Of a stretch of DNA of 64,000 nucleotides, positions 46,308 through 57,905 are shown in pieces; the stretch's first letter is position 1; each line of letters starts with the position of its first letter. The notes beneath the pieces were generated by a model. It was not told where the DNA came from. It saw only the letters and a program-made list of their open reading frames with translations, and did no database searches. Made by a program: the position numbers and the translations under genes. The DNA comes from Diphasiastrum complanatum. Its lineage: Eukaryota > Streptophyta > Lycopodiopsida > Lycopodiales > Lycopodiaceae. The stretch spans positions 22,424,663-22,488,662 of the forward strand of contig CM055103.1 of assembly GCA_029204225.1 (NCBI GenBank). The letters are read 5' to 3'.

Positions 46308-46815
46308 TCACTCACCAATCACTTGCTTTAATTTATAATGTTCTATTAGTGTTCCACCTAGCTGTGTTCCTGTCGTTGACAACCCAATCAATGAGTGGAT
46401 AAGGTTTGTCACTTTGCGATTGACTTTTCCTCCAAGCAAGTTATACTTAAGGTGGTGCCAGGTCCTTTCGATTAAGTTCGTTGTTTCCACCTGTCCATTT
46501 GGAAACAAACGTCCCCACTTGGCCACATCTTTCTCCAAACAACTTCTCTTCCTATCCAACCCTTATGGACATATTGTAAAACATCACTAACATTTTGTAT
46601 TTTAGTTCAAATGATTCCACTAGCCTATCAAAATCATTTTTAGAATGAGATTGCATTAAGTCACACATGTCTTTGTATAAAGAGTCTCTATCATTTACTA
46701 GTACTTTTGGTAAGAGGCTCTCCACCCACGCCTTCTTGGCATGGAACGTGCATAACGAAATATCACATGGCACTTTAGTGTATTCTTCCCCAACATATCT
46801 CGTCGGTTGCAACAA
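46308..46815 (-). pseudogene. Mutator-like transposase, post-DDE region
   Basis: 46552-46815 encodes ISLCTFHAKKAWVESLLPKV and 46308-46559 encodes KWGRLFPNGQVETTNLIERT followed by WHHLKYNLLGGKVNRKV. These are the C/H helix and ERTWHHLK-type blocks seen between catalytic core and SWIM finger. They lie in different frames. The DDE core expected further upstream (right of 46815) was not recognised, so the element is probably truncated. Confidence 0.6.
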
Positions 46816-48939
46816 TGCTAGATACTGTGTGCTTGGGTAGGATCTAACTAAGCCTCGGGAGACTCTAGATCAGAATGCGCTTAGTCCTAATAGGACTCCA
46901 ACCTTATGGGATGCTAGTAGGACTCAAATAGATTCTAAAAGGGAGTCACGGGAGGTCCACCCTAGATCTAACCGACAAATTCAATCTACTATCAATGACA
47001 AGGCCCTCTATTATCTTGCAACATACTTTGGGAGTTTGGCTCCCGTGTCTATGTGTATCATTGCATGGTTAATTTCTTTGTACTCTCGTAATGTGTTCGC
47101 TTCTATACCTGATTCTACATGGTCAAAAGAGCTTCTTGAGAGCTCGAGGCATTTTCAATCGACTTGAAACACGGTTTTGATATCAAATTTGGTAGATGGA
47201 TCATATGGTTAAGATGTTACTATAGTGCTAGCAGAACTTCTTAAAGATTCCTTCTGTAGTAAAGTCATTTTCAACATCTTCAAAGTGAACGTGAAGAATA
47301 ATCTCCTTACCCAAGGTATGTTGAAGGGGGACCTGCTTTACACGTAGCTCCTTTAAAGTCTCTACCCATTCAAGTCATAACGTTCGAAGATTTCTACTCG
47401 GTTTGTGTTTTAGGGGCCTATTCAATTGATGAAGTGCTAGGCATGCAAGTACAGTCAAATCAAACTTATCTCAACTTGAAATATGCATTTGCCCTTTCTA
47501 TCTATGGTCGTTTTGTGTAGTCCACTGTTGCTATTAGTCATCAAAGGGCATGTTGTGTTAGGACTGTTTTGAGTTCCGATGAGGTATACTGCAAGGAATA
47601 ATTACTAAACACTAAAGCAATTTTGTTCCATTTCCCTTTTTCAAATGGCTCATCTGCAAGCCAACACTAGCAAAAGACGTGCTCTCCTCCTATCTCTGTG
47701 ACACCTATCCATTATTGTTGATGCAATCTGAAAACCAAAGCTGCAATGTTCTCCCTGGAATTGGTCTTTCTAAATAGATCATTCCTAAGGAAATGGAGCC
47801 ATAACTCTCAACACAAAATGGAAGCACCACTGTTTGCATGCAGGTGGCTTTGCTTCATCACAGAAGAGAGGGAATTCATGTCACACCCACCCATTCTCAA
47901 AGCAAACACCACATTCATGATCGTTCATGATTAGCTCTTACAACCGCACTCCTCCCACACAAGGATTGACAAATTTTTCAAAAAGGGGCTCCATCTCAAG
48001 ATGCTAAAAGCAGAAGGATAATAACCAAGATCCACACAAGGATGAGATACCTTAAAGATGAACTAACACTCATTGTGCATAAGTTTCACTCCTCTTTATC
48101 AACAACATAGAAGAAAATTATCAGGCTCTTTCTCAGCAGCATAGCAATGCAATTAGACCCACTCTCTCAACAACATAGCAAGGCAATTATACACACACTC
48201 TTTTCTCATGCACAATTTGGCTCTCTATGGCTGCAGCATAACAAGATAGTGAGGCTGCCCATTCTCTCTTTTGCATGTTTATTTTATTTTTCAACGTTTC
48301 TCTCCTATTTATAGAGGGTGATGAGGGGCAGGCCTTCAACATGCCAAATTTTCATTTTGTAGTCCCTTCTCCTCCCTTCGCCATGTGTCTTGGGTTTAGT
48401 GGACCCCTTTTACTTTTTGTCTTGTCACCTTTTTCTCACCTCATCATGATCTCTTTTTAACCACCTCCATAGTTCTTTGACATGTGGCAAGTATTTGATT
48501 TTGCTCATGGATTTTATTGAATATTATAAAATGTGTGTCACTAGTGCCTTGACACTCAGAGGCTATTTCCCATGTGCCTATTGTTGAAAGGTTCTGAAGT
48601 GCTAACAAGCTATAAATGCAGTACTTAGCCAATGGTTCTTTGCCACTTTGCCAAAAGTGAAATTCCTGTGAATTTTCTCAACTTCTTACAAAAAGCTTTT
48701 GCTTGCTAAGGTTAGAGGGGCTAATTGGCCTTGACTTTGGATTTCCCATTTGTCGGTCCCTTTTACTAAATATTTCTTCTTGTGTGATAGACTAGAGCAA
48801 TCTTGGACCTAGACTGGCCATCCCTAAAAAATAGAGAGATTTTTCTATTAGTAAATATATTTCTGAATACATCGAAACTGTGCTCGACATTGTCGGCATT
48901 TTTATATTCGAGCCAATTTTAAGGCTGTTAAACTTCCGA
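46816..48939. other. Unassigned stretch with 46-bp minisatellite
   Basis: No gene recognised. At 48094-48200 three degenerate copies of a unit CTCTYTCARCARCATAGCAA.GCAATTA..CACA are in tandem. A TATTTATAG at about 48306 resembles a TATA box of an LTR or gene, but no matching transcript unit was found. Confidence 0.4.
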
Positions 48940-49440
48940 CTAGCCACATTTAGGCGGGCTGGGACCTATTTCTACATGGACCGACATTTTTCGCTCGGTC
49001 TTACAAATTTCTTTCCCTTCTAAGTCAAGTCTGACATTTTGTAGTCTATCCAGGACTTCCCTCAACCTTTTGTTCTCTATCTTGACTATTTCTTTTTCAC
49101 GTAGCATTTTTTCCTTATATGCATCTAATTTTGCATATCTACTCTCTGGTGTTGTGTACTTCGCTAAATTCATTGTGGGTTTTGCAGGCGGAGGTGGCTT
49201 TTCTTTCACCTTCTTCACATCTGGGTGGAAATAGTGCCTCCGTGGCACTTTTGTTGGTGCAATCTTCGTGGATGTTGTTGCAGTTTTTATGATCAACCCA
49301 CTTTGTTTATCATTTGTATCAATAATGCTTGTGGCTACATCTTCCTGGTTCTGGATTTAATATCCGATTTATTTCCAATCTTGTTTTTTTTTCTAACCGT
49401 ACCATCCAAGACATTGCAACTCTTGTCAGTCTCCATTAGT
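48940..49440 (-). pseudogene. Coiled-coil ORF of unknown identity
   Basis: The minus frame 48940-49296 encodes a Pro/Lys-rich start (PPPPAKPTMNLAKYTTPE) and a helix-rich segment (YKEKMLREKEIVKIENKRLR, then EVLDRLQNVRL) that looks like a coiled coil. An ATG at about 49433 (METDKSCNVLDG..) could be the original start one frameshift upstream. It may be part of the Mutator-like element or captured host DNA. I do not recognise it. Confidence 0.35.
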
Positions 49441-50621
49441 ACGAGGAGAGGCTTGAGGCTCTGTCATAAATTGTTTCAATAGTTAATTTACAGAATAGAA
49501 AACAACTATGGACTACTCAATGACAGTTATAGCAGTGTGAAGAGAAAACAACAAGATTGAGACACAAACTTATAGAGACTTGGTGCTTAACCATCTCATC
49601 CCCTCTTTGGCAACCAATTTTATCCACCCAATCCCACCCAACTTGTTTATATCCATTGGCAGGTTGCACTTGTATGGATTAAATTTATTCTTTCTGTGAA
49701 AATAGGGCCAATTTTGGAAATGTCAAATTTGAAAAATATTATTTTATTTATAACACATGCGGCCTCATGTGGCTTCATGAAATTTTTTTATACAACACGT
49801 GCATTATGACAAGGTTAGGGTTTCTTATACCTTTCTCGTTGTTGTTTTGGTTTCATTTGTTGGCACCTATAATGCAATGGAGAATTGTCAGCCCTTGCCC
49901 ACTACATACAGAAAGTTGTGCCAACCGGAGGACTTGGGCTTGTTATTTAGAGTCCAGTCCCCCTTTCAAAGGACGGAGGGTTATCAGCCCACTATCCTAG
50001 TTTAGAAAATGTACCTGATTGTTCCAAGCCCCTGCTTTAGCATGTGGTGTGATAAGACAACATACACACAATTATAGATGCAATCATGATTACTCAGAAT
50101 CATAACAATACAAACAATAGCTTGAAAGCTGCCAAGAAACATACTTTCAATATGAAACCGAAAACATTACTGTCATCCACTCGCTATCTATATCATGATT
50201 GCAAGGCACACTATGTTTGGATGGGTTTTTGGTTTTGAAGTTTTTGGTAAAAGTTTAGCCTTGAAACTAGACTTTTATGACCGGCTCATGCCCAGGCTGG
50301 CATTTACCTCATCCAAACTGCTAGTGGGTTTAGCTTTCTAATAGTGAATTCAAAAAAATGTTGTTGAAGATATTCAAGGGTTTGCTCAAAATTTTGTGAA
50401 CATGAGGATGCTATCTAGCATTTTATCAGGTTACTAATACAATTAAAATGATGTCAACAATGCTCTAGACTCTAGAATCATTGGTTGGCTACTTTTTCTA
50501 GCGTCTAGAAATTGGTCATTGCTCCAGTCTTAAGTGCTCTCTTCACACCGATCTGAAATTAGGACAAGACATTTTGCTAAATTTCACTTAATTATTGTTA
50601 GTGGTGCTAGATGATACATAT
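49441..50621. other. Unassigned stretch
   Basis: About 1.2 kb of AT-rich DNA. Short plus-strand frames at 49767-50005 show no recognised domain. Confidence 0.5.
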
Positions 50622-51099
50622 TGTAAACAACCGAAACTCTCTAGGCTGCTTAACTCCTGAAGGCCGGTGTGTGGAATGATCCCCCCAACCATAGGTACCC
50701 CCCCTCTTGAGTCCACTACCTGCTATTCCTATCAACATACACAAGGTACCCCCCCCCCCCCCCCCCCAGTGGTTGATCAGGCCACCTGGCATACACACTG
50801 CATGCAACTTGTGAATAGTGAGTGACTCACGGGATACCACCCCCATGCCACGTCATTACCGATGACACCAACTGGTCACCCCGACTGCTTGTCGGCTAGC
50901 ACTAACAGCTAGGGCCCTGACGGTTACGCGACCGCATATTTGACAGCTTGTCAAACGGTCTCACCGGATCACGGGATTTCGTAATACATCGGTTCCCACT
51001 TGGAAGCGATGCCCTTCCCGGTCACTGACCCTTGCCAACTTGGCCCTCTGAGTGACCGGTCATGTTGAGGTCATGTTAGAACTAGACTGAGTCATAACA
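50622..51099 (-). repeat. Element 3 left (3') LTR
   Basis: TGTAAACAACCGAAACTCTC..GAGTCATAACA on the plus strand, matching 56525-56972. It has a longer poly-C run (about 20) and a roughly 30-bp stretch absent from the other copy. Confidence 0.95.
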
Positions 51100-51121
51100 G
51101 TCCTTTCCTCTTCTGGCAAGT
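51100..51121 (-). other. Element 3 polypurine tract
   Basis: The plus strand reads GTCCTTTCCTCTTCTGG beside the LTR; its complement AGAAGAGGAAAGGAC primes plus-strand synthesis in this class. Confidence 0.85.
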
Positions 51122-51124
51122 CAT

Positions 51125-51400
51125 CAGTCCTCGATGACAAATCCTGGGTAAGACTTCTGCAAACACTGTTGTGTCTCCCAAGTAGCATCAGACAATGGAT
51201 GCCCTTTCCAAGCCACTAGATACTCTCAGAGAAGACAATTCCTCAATCGTCGCTCTCTCCGATCTAGGACTCTATCTGGCCCATAATCTGTAGTGTCTTT
51301 CTCCTCCAGAGAAACTATACCTTCTACCAGATTATTGCCATCATGCAAACATCGCTTGAGTTTGCTAACATGAAACACTGGATGCACCTTGCATCCCACA
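51125..51400 (-). pseudogene. Element 3 chromodomain
   Basis: The minus strand encodes EYLVAWKGHPLSDATWE and a KSYPGFVIED end, then a stop. An in-frame TGA just before EYLVAWK and frame changes upstream separate it from integrase. The aromatic residues of the chromodomain cage are partly kept (Y, W, W). Confidence 0.85.
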
Positions 51401-51592
51401 GGTAGCTATAGCATAAGCCACACCACTAACCTTCTTGATAATCAACCATGGTCCACAAAACCTAGGAGATAACCTGGCACACCTTCCTGTGCATAGCACC
51501 TTCGACTTCGGAGGGACTAGTAAATATACCCAATCTCCTACCTCAAATTCCCTGTAGGTACGGTTCTCATGAGCATAACTCTCTGCCCTACC

Positions 51593-52691
51593 CTACTCTG
51601 TGACGCTAGGTACCTTGTGTGGAATGCCTATGGTAGCAGGAGTCAATGGCCTAAAACCATAATTGAGCTCAAATGGACTCAATCCCGTGGACGCATGTCT
51701 CTTATCATTATATGCAAACTCCAATAGTGGTAAATGCTTTACCCAGTCTGTTTGCGTACCACTTACATATGCTCCAAGCATATCTTCTAAGATTTGGTTC
51801 ACTCTCTCCGTCTGGCCATCTGTCCGAGGATGCTCAATACTACTCATCCGCAACTGTGTTCCCACCTTGGCGAACACTTTTTTCCGTAAACTTGGGATCC
51901 CTATCAGAGACAATGGACCTAGGAAGACCATGTAACCTGACTACATTCTGGATAAACAACTTAGCAACTTGCGGAGTTGTGACCTTCGTGGTCGTTGCGA
52001 TGAAGTGAGCCATCTTAGAGAACCTGTCTACCACTACCATAATGGAATTAAATCCCTTTTGTGTCTTGGGTAGACCAACAATAAAGTCCATAGAGATGCT
52101 TTCCCACCTTCCTATAGGTATCTCTAAAGGGTGGAGCAAGCCCGAAGGACTTACTCTCTCAGCCTTGTTCACTTGACAAGCCGTGCAACGCTGGACGTAC
52201 TCCCTGACGTCTCGCTGCAATCGTGGCCAGAAATAATGTCGTCTGACTAACTCAGTAGTCCAATCAATACTTGAGTGCCCTGCACATGGACTATCATGGC
52301 ATTCACGAAGAATCCTACGATGTAGGTCCTTCAAGTCTGGCACAAAAACTTTTTCATTTCTCAATAACATACCTTCCTTCATGGTGTATGTTAAATATAT
52401 TCCAGTGTGTGTCTCTACGAGAGTGACAGCCTCGGCTGACTCTTCCGCATGATAAAAAACCTGGCGCGCCTCAGGCCACACACGTTGACAATGTGGATCG
52501 TCCTGTTGAGCCTTCTTGATCTCCTCCATGAGATCACTGTCAACTACAGTAAAGCTCATCTGATGCAGTATCCGAGATAGTGCATCAGCGACCACATTTT
52601 CCTTTCCTCTTCGGAAGCGAATTTCCAAATGAAATTCTTGCATCAGTTCGGCCCACCGAGCTTGGCGGCCTCTCATTCTGGCTGAGTGCAA
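51593..52691 (-). pseudogene. Element 3 integrase
   Basis: The zinc domain has HDSPCAGH..YVQRCTACQ (HHCC). The catalytic core has SMDFIVGLPKT (Asp 1) and SIVSDRDPKFTEK (Asp 2) in 51840-52691. The third acidic residue lies in TDGQTERVNQILE in 51593-51931. The two frames differ, with a shift near 51880. Catalytic residues are present but the frame is broken. Confidence 0.93.
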
Positions 52692-52698
52692 AAATATT

Positions 52699-53868
52699 TC
52701 AAAGTATGATGGTCAAAATACACGTAAAATTCGGCACCATACAGGTAATGTCGCCACACCTTGAGAGCATGATCGCATACAATTCCTGCTCGTGCGTGGG
52801 ATATCTCTGCTGTGCTGGCATCAATTTCCTACTTTCAAAGGCAACAAGTCTACCCTCTTGACTTAACACTGCACCTACGACAATGCCACTTGCATCCATT
52901 TCTAGGTCAAAGGGCTTGTTGGGATCAACAATCTTGAGCACTGGAGCTGTGGCCACAGCCTCCTTCAAGTGGTCAAAATTATGCTGTGCTTCAGCATCCC
53001 AAACAACCACAATGTTAAACCCTTGTAACTGGTCTGTCAAAGGAGCAACTAACCAGGAGTAGTTCCTAACAAACCATCGGTAGAACTTACAAAAACCTAA
53101 GAAAGACTGCAACTGACGAATATCGGCCGGTCTTGGCCACTGCTTGACCACAACCACCTTGGCAGGGTCAATTGAAATACCCTCTGCCGTCACTACGTGA
53201 TCCAAATACTCGACACGAGTCTTAGATAACTCTGTTTTATGAGCATTGGCATACAAGACCACTTCTTGTAACCTTCCAAACACAATACGAAGATGAACCT
53301 CATGTTCGTCCACCGACTTACTATAAACTAGTATGTTGTCAATAAAATTGACTACAAACTTGCCCATAAAATCACGTAGGACATCATTCATGAGCATCAT
53401 GAATGTGGCCAATGCATTGATTAACCCAAATGGCATAACCAAGAACTCATAATGTCCAAAGCGTGTTTGGAAGGCCGTCTTCAGAACATCTTTTGAACCA
53501 ATCAAAATTTGATAGTAGCCACTCTTGAGATCTATCTTACTAAAAATGACTGCCCCTTGCAATGCATACAGTAGATCATCAATCCTTGGCATCAGATATC
53601 TGTGCTTTATAGTGATTTTATTCAATCCCTTGTAGTCTACACACATCCGAAAAGTACCATATTTTTTCTGAACCAATGAAATAGGGGAGGCGAAAGGTGA
53701 GAAACTAGGATGGATATACCCCAGCTTGAGATATTCCTCCAACATCTTTCGGACTTCCTCCTCTTCTTTCAAACTCATCCTATAAGGAGGTCTACATACC
53801 AGACTTTCCCCTGGAATGAGCTCAATACGATGTTCCACATTCTGTCTAGGCGACAATCCCTTTGACAT
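52699..53868 (-). pseudogene. Element 3 reverse transcriptase and RNase H
   Basis: A 389-codon open frame: YRMSLKEEEEVRKMLEEYLK, SPFASPISLVQKKYGTFRMC, FSKIDLKSGYYQI, MPFGLINALATF. The active-site motif is changed to NFIDNILVYSK (canonical F/YxDDIL), which loses a catalytic aspartate. RNase H follows with DLEMDASGIVVGAVLSQEG and YPTHEQELYAIM, and is cut by a frameshift near 52700. The FIDN change alone should abolish polymerase activity. Confidence 0.95.
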
Positions 53869-53934
53869 GTGGTCAATTAATAAATGTTTAAACTCAGCTC
53901 GGATGGATCGCTCTAGCTGACTAGCTGAATCACA

Positions 53935-54618
53935 TCATTGATGCTGTATCAAATTAGCATTAACCAAAGTTATTAAATTAGATGAAGTTGCGAGTGGGTT
54001 TATTTTCAAACAACTAAAGCTGGAATCAACATTCACATTTGCAAGATAACACAACCACACATACTGCAACTCCATTTTCTTTATTTGCATCAAGGTAACA
54101 AGAGGACCTTCAACAGTAGGTCGATCCCCCTTCAGAACATGAGACAAAACCCCATGCCCAAACTTATATACATGAGTCTTAAAATCTATAGCGGGCTGCT
54201 TACTCGCATGCCACAACTTACCAAGCACAATATCAAACTTAGCTAATTTGGTGATCTCAAAGTCTAACTTCTCAGCATAGGTCTGAATGGACAACAATGC
54301 CTGAGAGACTCTCCTATCCCAAAGCTCTGTTCCCTTACCATCTGGCATCTCAACTGTATACCGGTAATTCGAAGGAACAGTAGCCAAGTGCAACTTCTTC
54401 ACCACATGAGAGTTGATAATATTATGGGAAGAGCCGGTGTCAAATAGGACAAGCACATCATGACCTTCCAGCTTCCCTCTCATTCGTATTAGTTCTCTAT
54501 ATGGAAACTGATAGGCCTCTCGCGCCTTGGTGGAATGAAAACAAACTGGTGCCTCTGGAACAAGCTTTCGCACCAAAATAGTCATGACAAGTCTAGCATC
54601 ATCATCATCACTGACCAA
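53935..54618 (-). pseudogene. Element 3 aspartic protease region
   Basis: Contains VLVLFDTGSSHNIIN, the intact DTGS catalytic motif of the pepsin-like retropepsin, and LDFEITKLAKFDIVLGKLWH. In frame with gag and RT but bounded by stops on both sides. Confidence 0.92.
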
Positions 54619-54663
54619 CAGATAATCCAGGATAGATTCATCCTTGCCCTCCTCTTGACGCTG

Positions 54664-55740
54664 CTATAAAACATGGAGCTTCTTGCCCGTGCGTCGAGGA
54701 CAATCTTTGAATAGATGTTTGCCAAGACAGAAGAAACACAAGCCTTCCTTCTTGGCCTTATTCTTTTGCTCAGGAGTAAGTGGTGACTTGTCGTAAGCAC
54801 GACAAGCCATAGGAGATGCCAATTTTCGCTTCAAAGTCTGCTGCATCCGGATAGGATCCTTTTGCAAGGAATCCCTCTTACCAGCTTGGCGGGACTTCCG
54901 CGAATCCATCTTCTGGGGCACGCTTGCCACTCCAGCTTCAGTCTTGTTGCGAACATTGCCTTCAAAGCTGAGGGCCGTAGCAACTGCCTCTTCCAAGGTT
55001 TTGCATCCTTCATTAAGAACTGCAGGCCTCAACTCTGCACGAAGACCAAATATGAACTTGTGGACTACCAGCCACTCAGGAATCTCCTCTGGTATCTTGA
55101 TCAACATCTCTCTATACTGATTAGCATATTCCTACACCATGTGCTGCTTCTAATGATGCAGGAACCAAGCATCCGTCGCACGCACATGCTCATGTGGAGG
55201 AATGAACTGCGCTCGAAAACAACGCTTGAAGTCAACCCAGGTGAATGGGGCTTGCTGTGATTTTAGCAACTTGTGCAACCACTTGTCAGCAAAGTCAATA
55301 AAATGAAAAGTTGCCGTACGGACACGCCAGCCTTCATCGGTGGGTGCCCGTTTCAAATCAAAATACTCTTCCCACTTGTGCAACCACTGATCTACAACAT
55401 CAGTAGTCCTCTGGGAAGTTGTACCAGCATATTTTGTGGGCTTTATATCTTTATCAGGAGGAAAATCAATGACCATTTGTGTATCAGAAGAAGGATAACG
55501 AGTGGGCAACTGGGAAGGATACAAAGGCGGAAGCTGAGAAGAAGACGAGGGAAAGCCAATGACAAGCGACGATATCATCGTACGCATCTCTGTCATATAC
55601 CGCTCCAACACATCCATACGTTCTTGTATGGGAGGAGGATCAGTGACATGCGCACTAGGTAATCGGCTGCCAGGACTAGGTGAAGGAGTTTCCATGGCTT
55701 CAACTGGGCTTGAGGGGATGTCAACTTTGTCTTCCGCCAT
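54664..55740 (-). pseudogene. Element 3 gag
   Basis: Starts at 55740 (MAEDKVDIPSSPVEAMETPS). It has the gag core DVVDQWLHKWEEYFDLKR and FRAQFIPPHEHVRATDAWF, a stop near 55150, then FIFGLRAELRPAVL and a knuckle CFFCLGKHLFKDC. That knuckle is CX2CX3HX4C, one residue short of the usual spacing, so it is probably impaired. Confidence 0.92.
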
Positions 55741-56509
55741 GGTATAGGAATTACTCAGGAAATGTGAAATGTGGAAATTTTCAACTTATTCACAATTTAG
55801 ATCTGAAAGAGGAAAAGCAACTGGAAGGTAACAAAACTTTGGGAAAAAAAACACAAAGCCAAGGACAGGTAGCACTTCCCTTGCATCCTACGTTGGTACA
55901 AAAGTCGGTAAAAAACTTTTTTTGGCACCAAATCGGCTTGAAAAGTCGAAAAATCAGGAAAAAAATGGGCTGTTTGACGTCGAATTTCTTCTAAACGGCA
56001 AAAGCTTTTCACAAACCGTCAATTGGCAGTAGGTCACCCTCCTACTAGGCCCAATCTGCACCCTTAACAGTAGAAACTGGAGGAAAGTCGGAGAAGTTAT
56101 GCCCAATCCAAAATTCTGACCTGTTTTTTTTGGCTTGAAAACCGACTTTTTGGTGAAACAGAGGCAAATTTGCTCCAAAACCGGCGTATGATGGCTCTAT
56201 AGGATTGCTATGGATGCTAAAAACATGCTCCTAAAATCTGATCAGGATCTGAGAAGGTTCCGGAGAGTTATGAGCGAAAAACCTTCAGAAAAAAATGCGT
56301 TGGCCCTCCAAAAACTTCGAAACTTTCTGAAATCTGAGATTTGTAGCGTGAATCCCTGCTGATCTACAGCGACTGCCCACTAGAAATAATCTGAGACAAA
56401 TCTCCCTCAAATCTGAGCACTATGGACCAAGTTATGGTGAAAAAACCAAGTTTTTTCTCACTTCCTCTCTCTAGAACGGGATATTCTCTCTCTAGAACGA
56501 GCTAGAAAA

Positions 56510-56522
56510 GGCTCTGATACCA
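56510..56522 (-). other. Element 3 primer-binding site
   Basis: GGCTCTGATACCA (plus strand), two bases from the LTR, complementary to initiator-Met tRNA. Confidence 0.93.
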
Positions 56523-56524
56523 AT

Positions 56525-56972
56525 TGTAAACAACCAAAACTCTCTAAGCTGCTCAACTCCTGAAGGACGGTGAGTGGAATGATCCTCCCAACCATAGGTA
56601 CCCCCCCTCTTGAGTCCACTACATGCTATTCCTGTCAACATACACGAGGTACCCCCCGGTGGTTGATCAGGCCACCTGGCGTACACACTGTGTGCGACCT
56701 GTGAATAGTGAGTGACTCACGAGATACCACCCCCATGCCCCATCATTACCGATGACACCAACTGGTCACCCCAGCTAGGGCCTCGACGGTTACGCGACCG
56801 CATCTCTGACAGCTTGTCAGACGGTCTCACCGGATCACGGAAATTGGTGATACATCGGTTCCCACTTGGAAGCAATGCCCTTCCCGGTCACTGACCCTTG
56901 CCAACTTGGCCTTAGGCCCTCTGAGTGACCGGTCATGCCGAGGTCATGTCAGAACTAGACTGAGTCGTAACA
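56525..56972 (-). repeat. Element 3 right (5') LTR
   Basis: Pairs with 50622-51099. It begins TGTAAACAACC and ends GAGTCGTAACA. Differences include a short poly-C run and a missing GACTGCTTGTCGG-type segment. Confidence 0.95.
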
Positions 56973-57800
56973 CATACAGTCATCCATGCTCATCCAATGA
57001 GATCGTCTACTAGGTTTCTTCAAAGTAAAAAAATCATTGCCAGGGGAGGATGCCTTATCAGGAGAGAGTTAGCACCAAATTTTCTTTCTTGGATCAGGTT
57101 ATGTGATGACATATGTGGATAAGGATGGGGATGTCCCTTAGAGGTACCTTGATTTCGTAACCACTTTTTTGCTTTGGTATACTTGTTCATAGGACATGGG
57201 TAACTTTTTATCTTCATGAGAATTAGAAGGATTGGAAAAGTGATTCACCTATCTTGCCTCAAATCAGCATGTTTATTGGGACTGTAAGGATAATGACAAG
57301 CTCTGAAGCTGCGGGGATCATGCTTAGGGTTCTCGCTTATTTGACCAGTTCCTTATAACTTTTGCATTTATCATTTCATGATAAATGTCACTTGAGACCT
57401 TTTGTATGGCATTTTCATTAACTCGATTAATTAGCTTATGTAAACAATTTGAGAACTTACCGCTTCATCTTTGTTACACGCAGATCCCAAGATTTCAGAG
57501 AAGTAAATTATGTTACGAAATCATTGAGTTGCGGAGCATTTTCATTAACATTTTGCAGAAGTATACGAGGAGTCAACAATTCAGCAGCCTTTTAGTGTGA
57601 TTAATGTATGGGGAATCTGCTATTTCGAGTGGCAACTGTATCCATTATTTTACTGTCCTCTCTAATATTTATACATACTTTTCTTAGTTGGTCCCCAAGC
57701 ATGATAGGCTTGACAATCTTGCTCTAATGGGCACTCATAGGGCATTTCCATCAGGTACCACAGTATGATTTGTATAAGCTATAGTGCTGCCATTGATCGC
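56973..57800. other. Unassigned stretch with exon-like island
   Basis: No recognised gene. 57483-57600 is open and bounded by CACGCAG, and encodes CYEIIELRSIFINILQKYTR. It might be a coding exon, but no family was recognised and the frame runs to a stop at 57598-57600. Confidence 0.3.
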
Positions 57801-57801
57801 A

Positions 57802-57905
57802 AGTAACGACGTCATTATAACACAATCGTTAGCAATAAGAAATGAATTTAGAAAAAGTAACAACGTCATTATAACACAATCTTTAGCAATAAGAAATGAA
57901 TTTAG
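57802..57905. repeat. 54-bp tandem duplication
   Basis: AGTAACRACGTCATTATAAC followed by ACAATCKTTAGCAATAAGAA and ATGAATTTAG occurs at 57802 and 57856 with two or three differences. Confidence 0.9.

Larger units (their letters stand above)
50622..56972 (-). mobile_element. Chromovirus (Ty3/gypsy element 3), full-length but inactive
   Basis: A 6351-bp element with 478-bp and 448-bp LTRs, PBS, polypurine tract and flanks CATAT (left) and CATAC (right) that differ at one base, consistent with a 5-bp target duplication. Gag, protease and RT/RNase H share one minus-strand frame with in-frame stops near 55150, 54664 and 53935. Two frameshifts follow in integrase. The chromodomain at the 3' end places it among chromoviruses. 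Confidence 0.95.

Noticed and set aside
46850-47200. Possible coding region (ALYYLATYFGSLAPVSMCII)
   Set aside because: A short open stretch with no family match that I recognise and stops on either side; left as unassigned.
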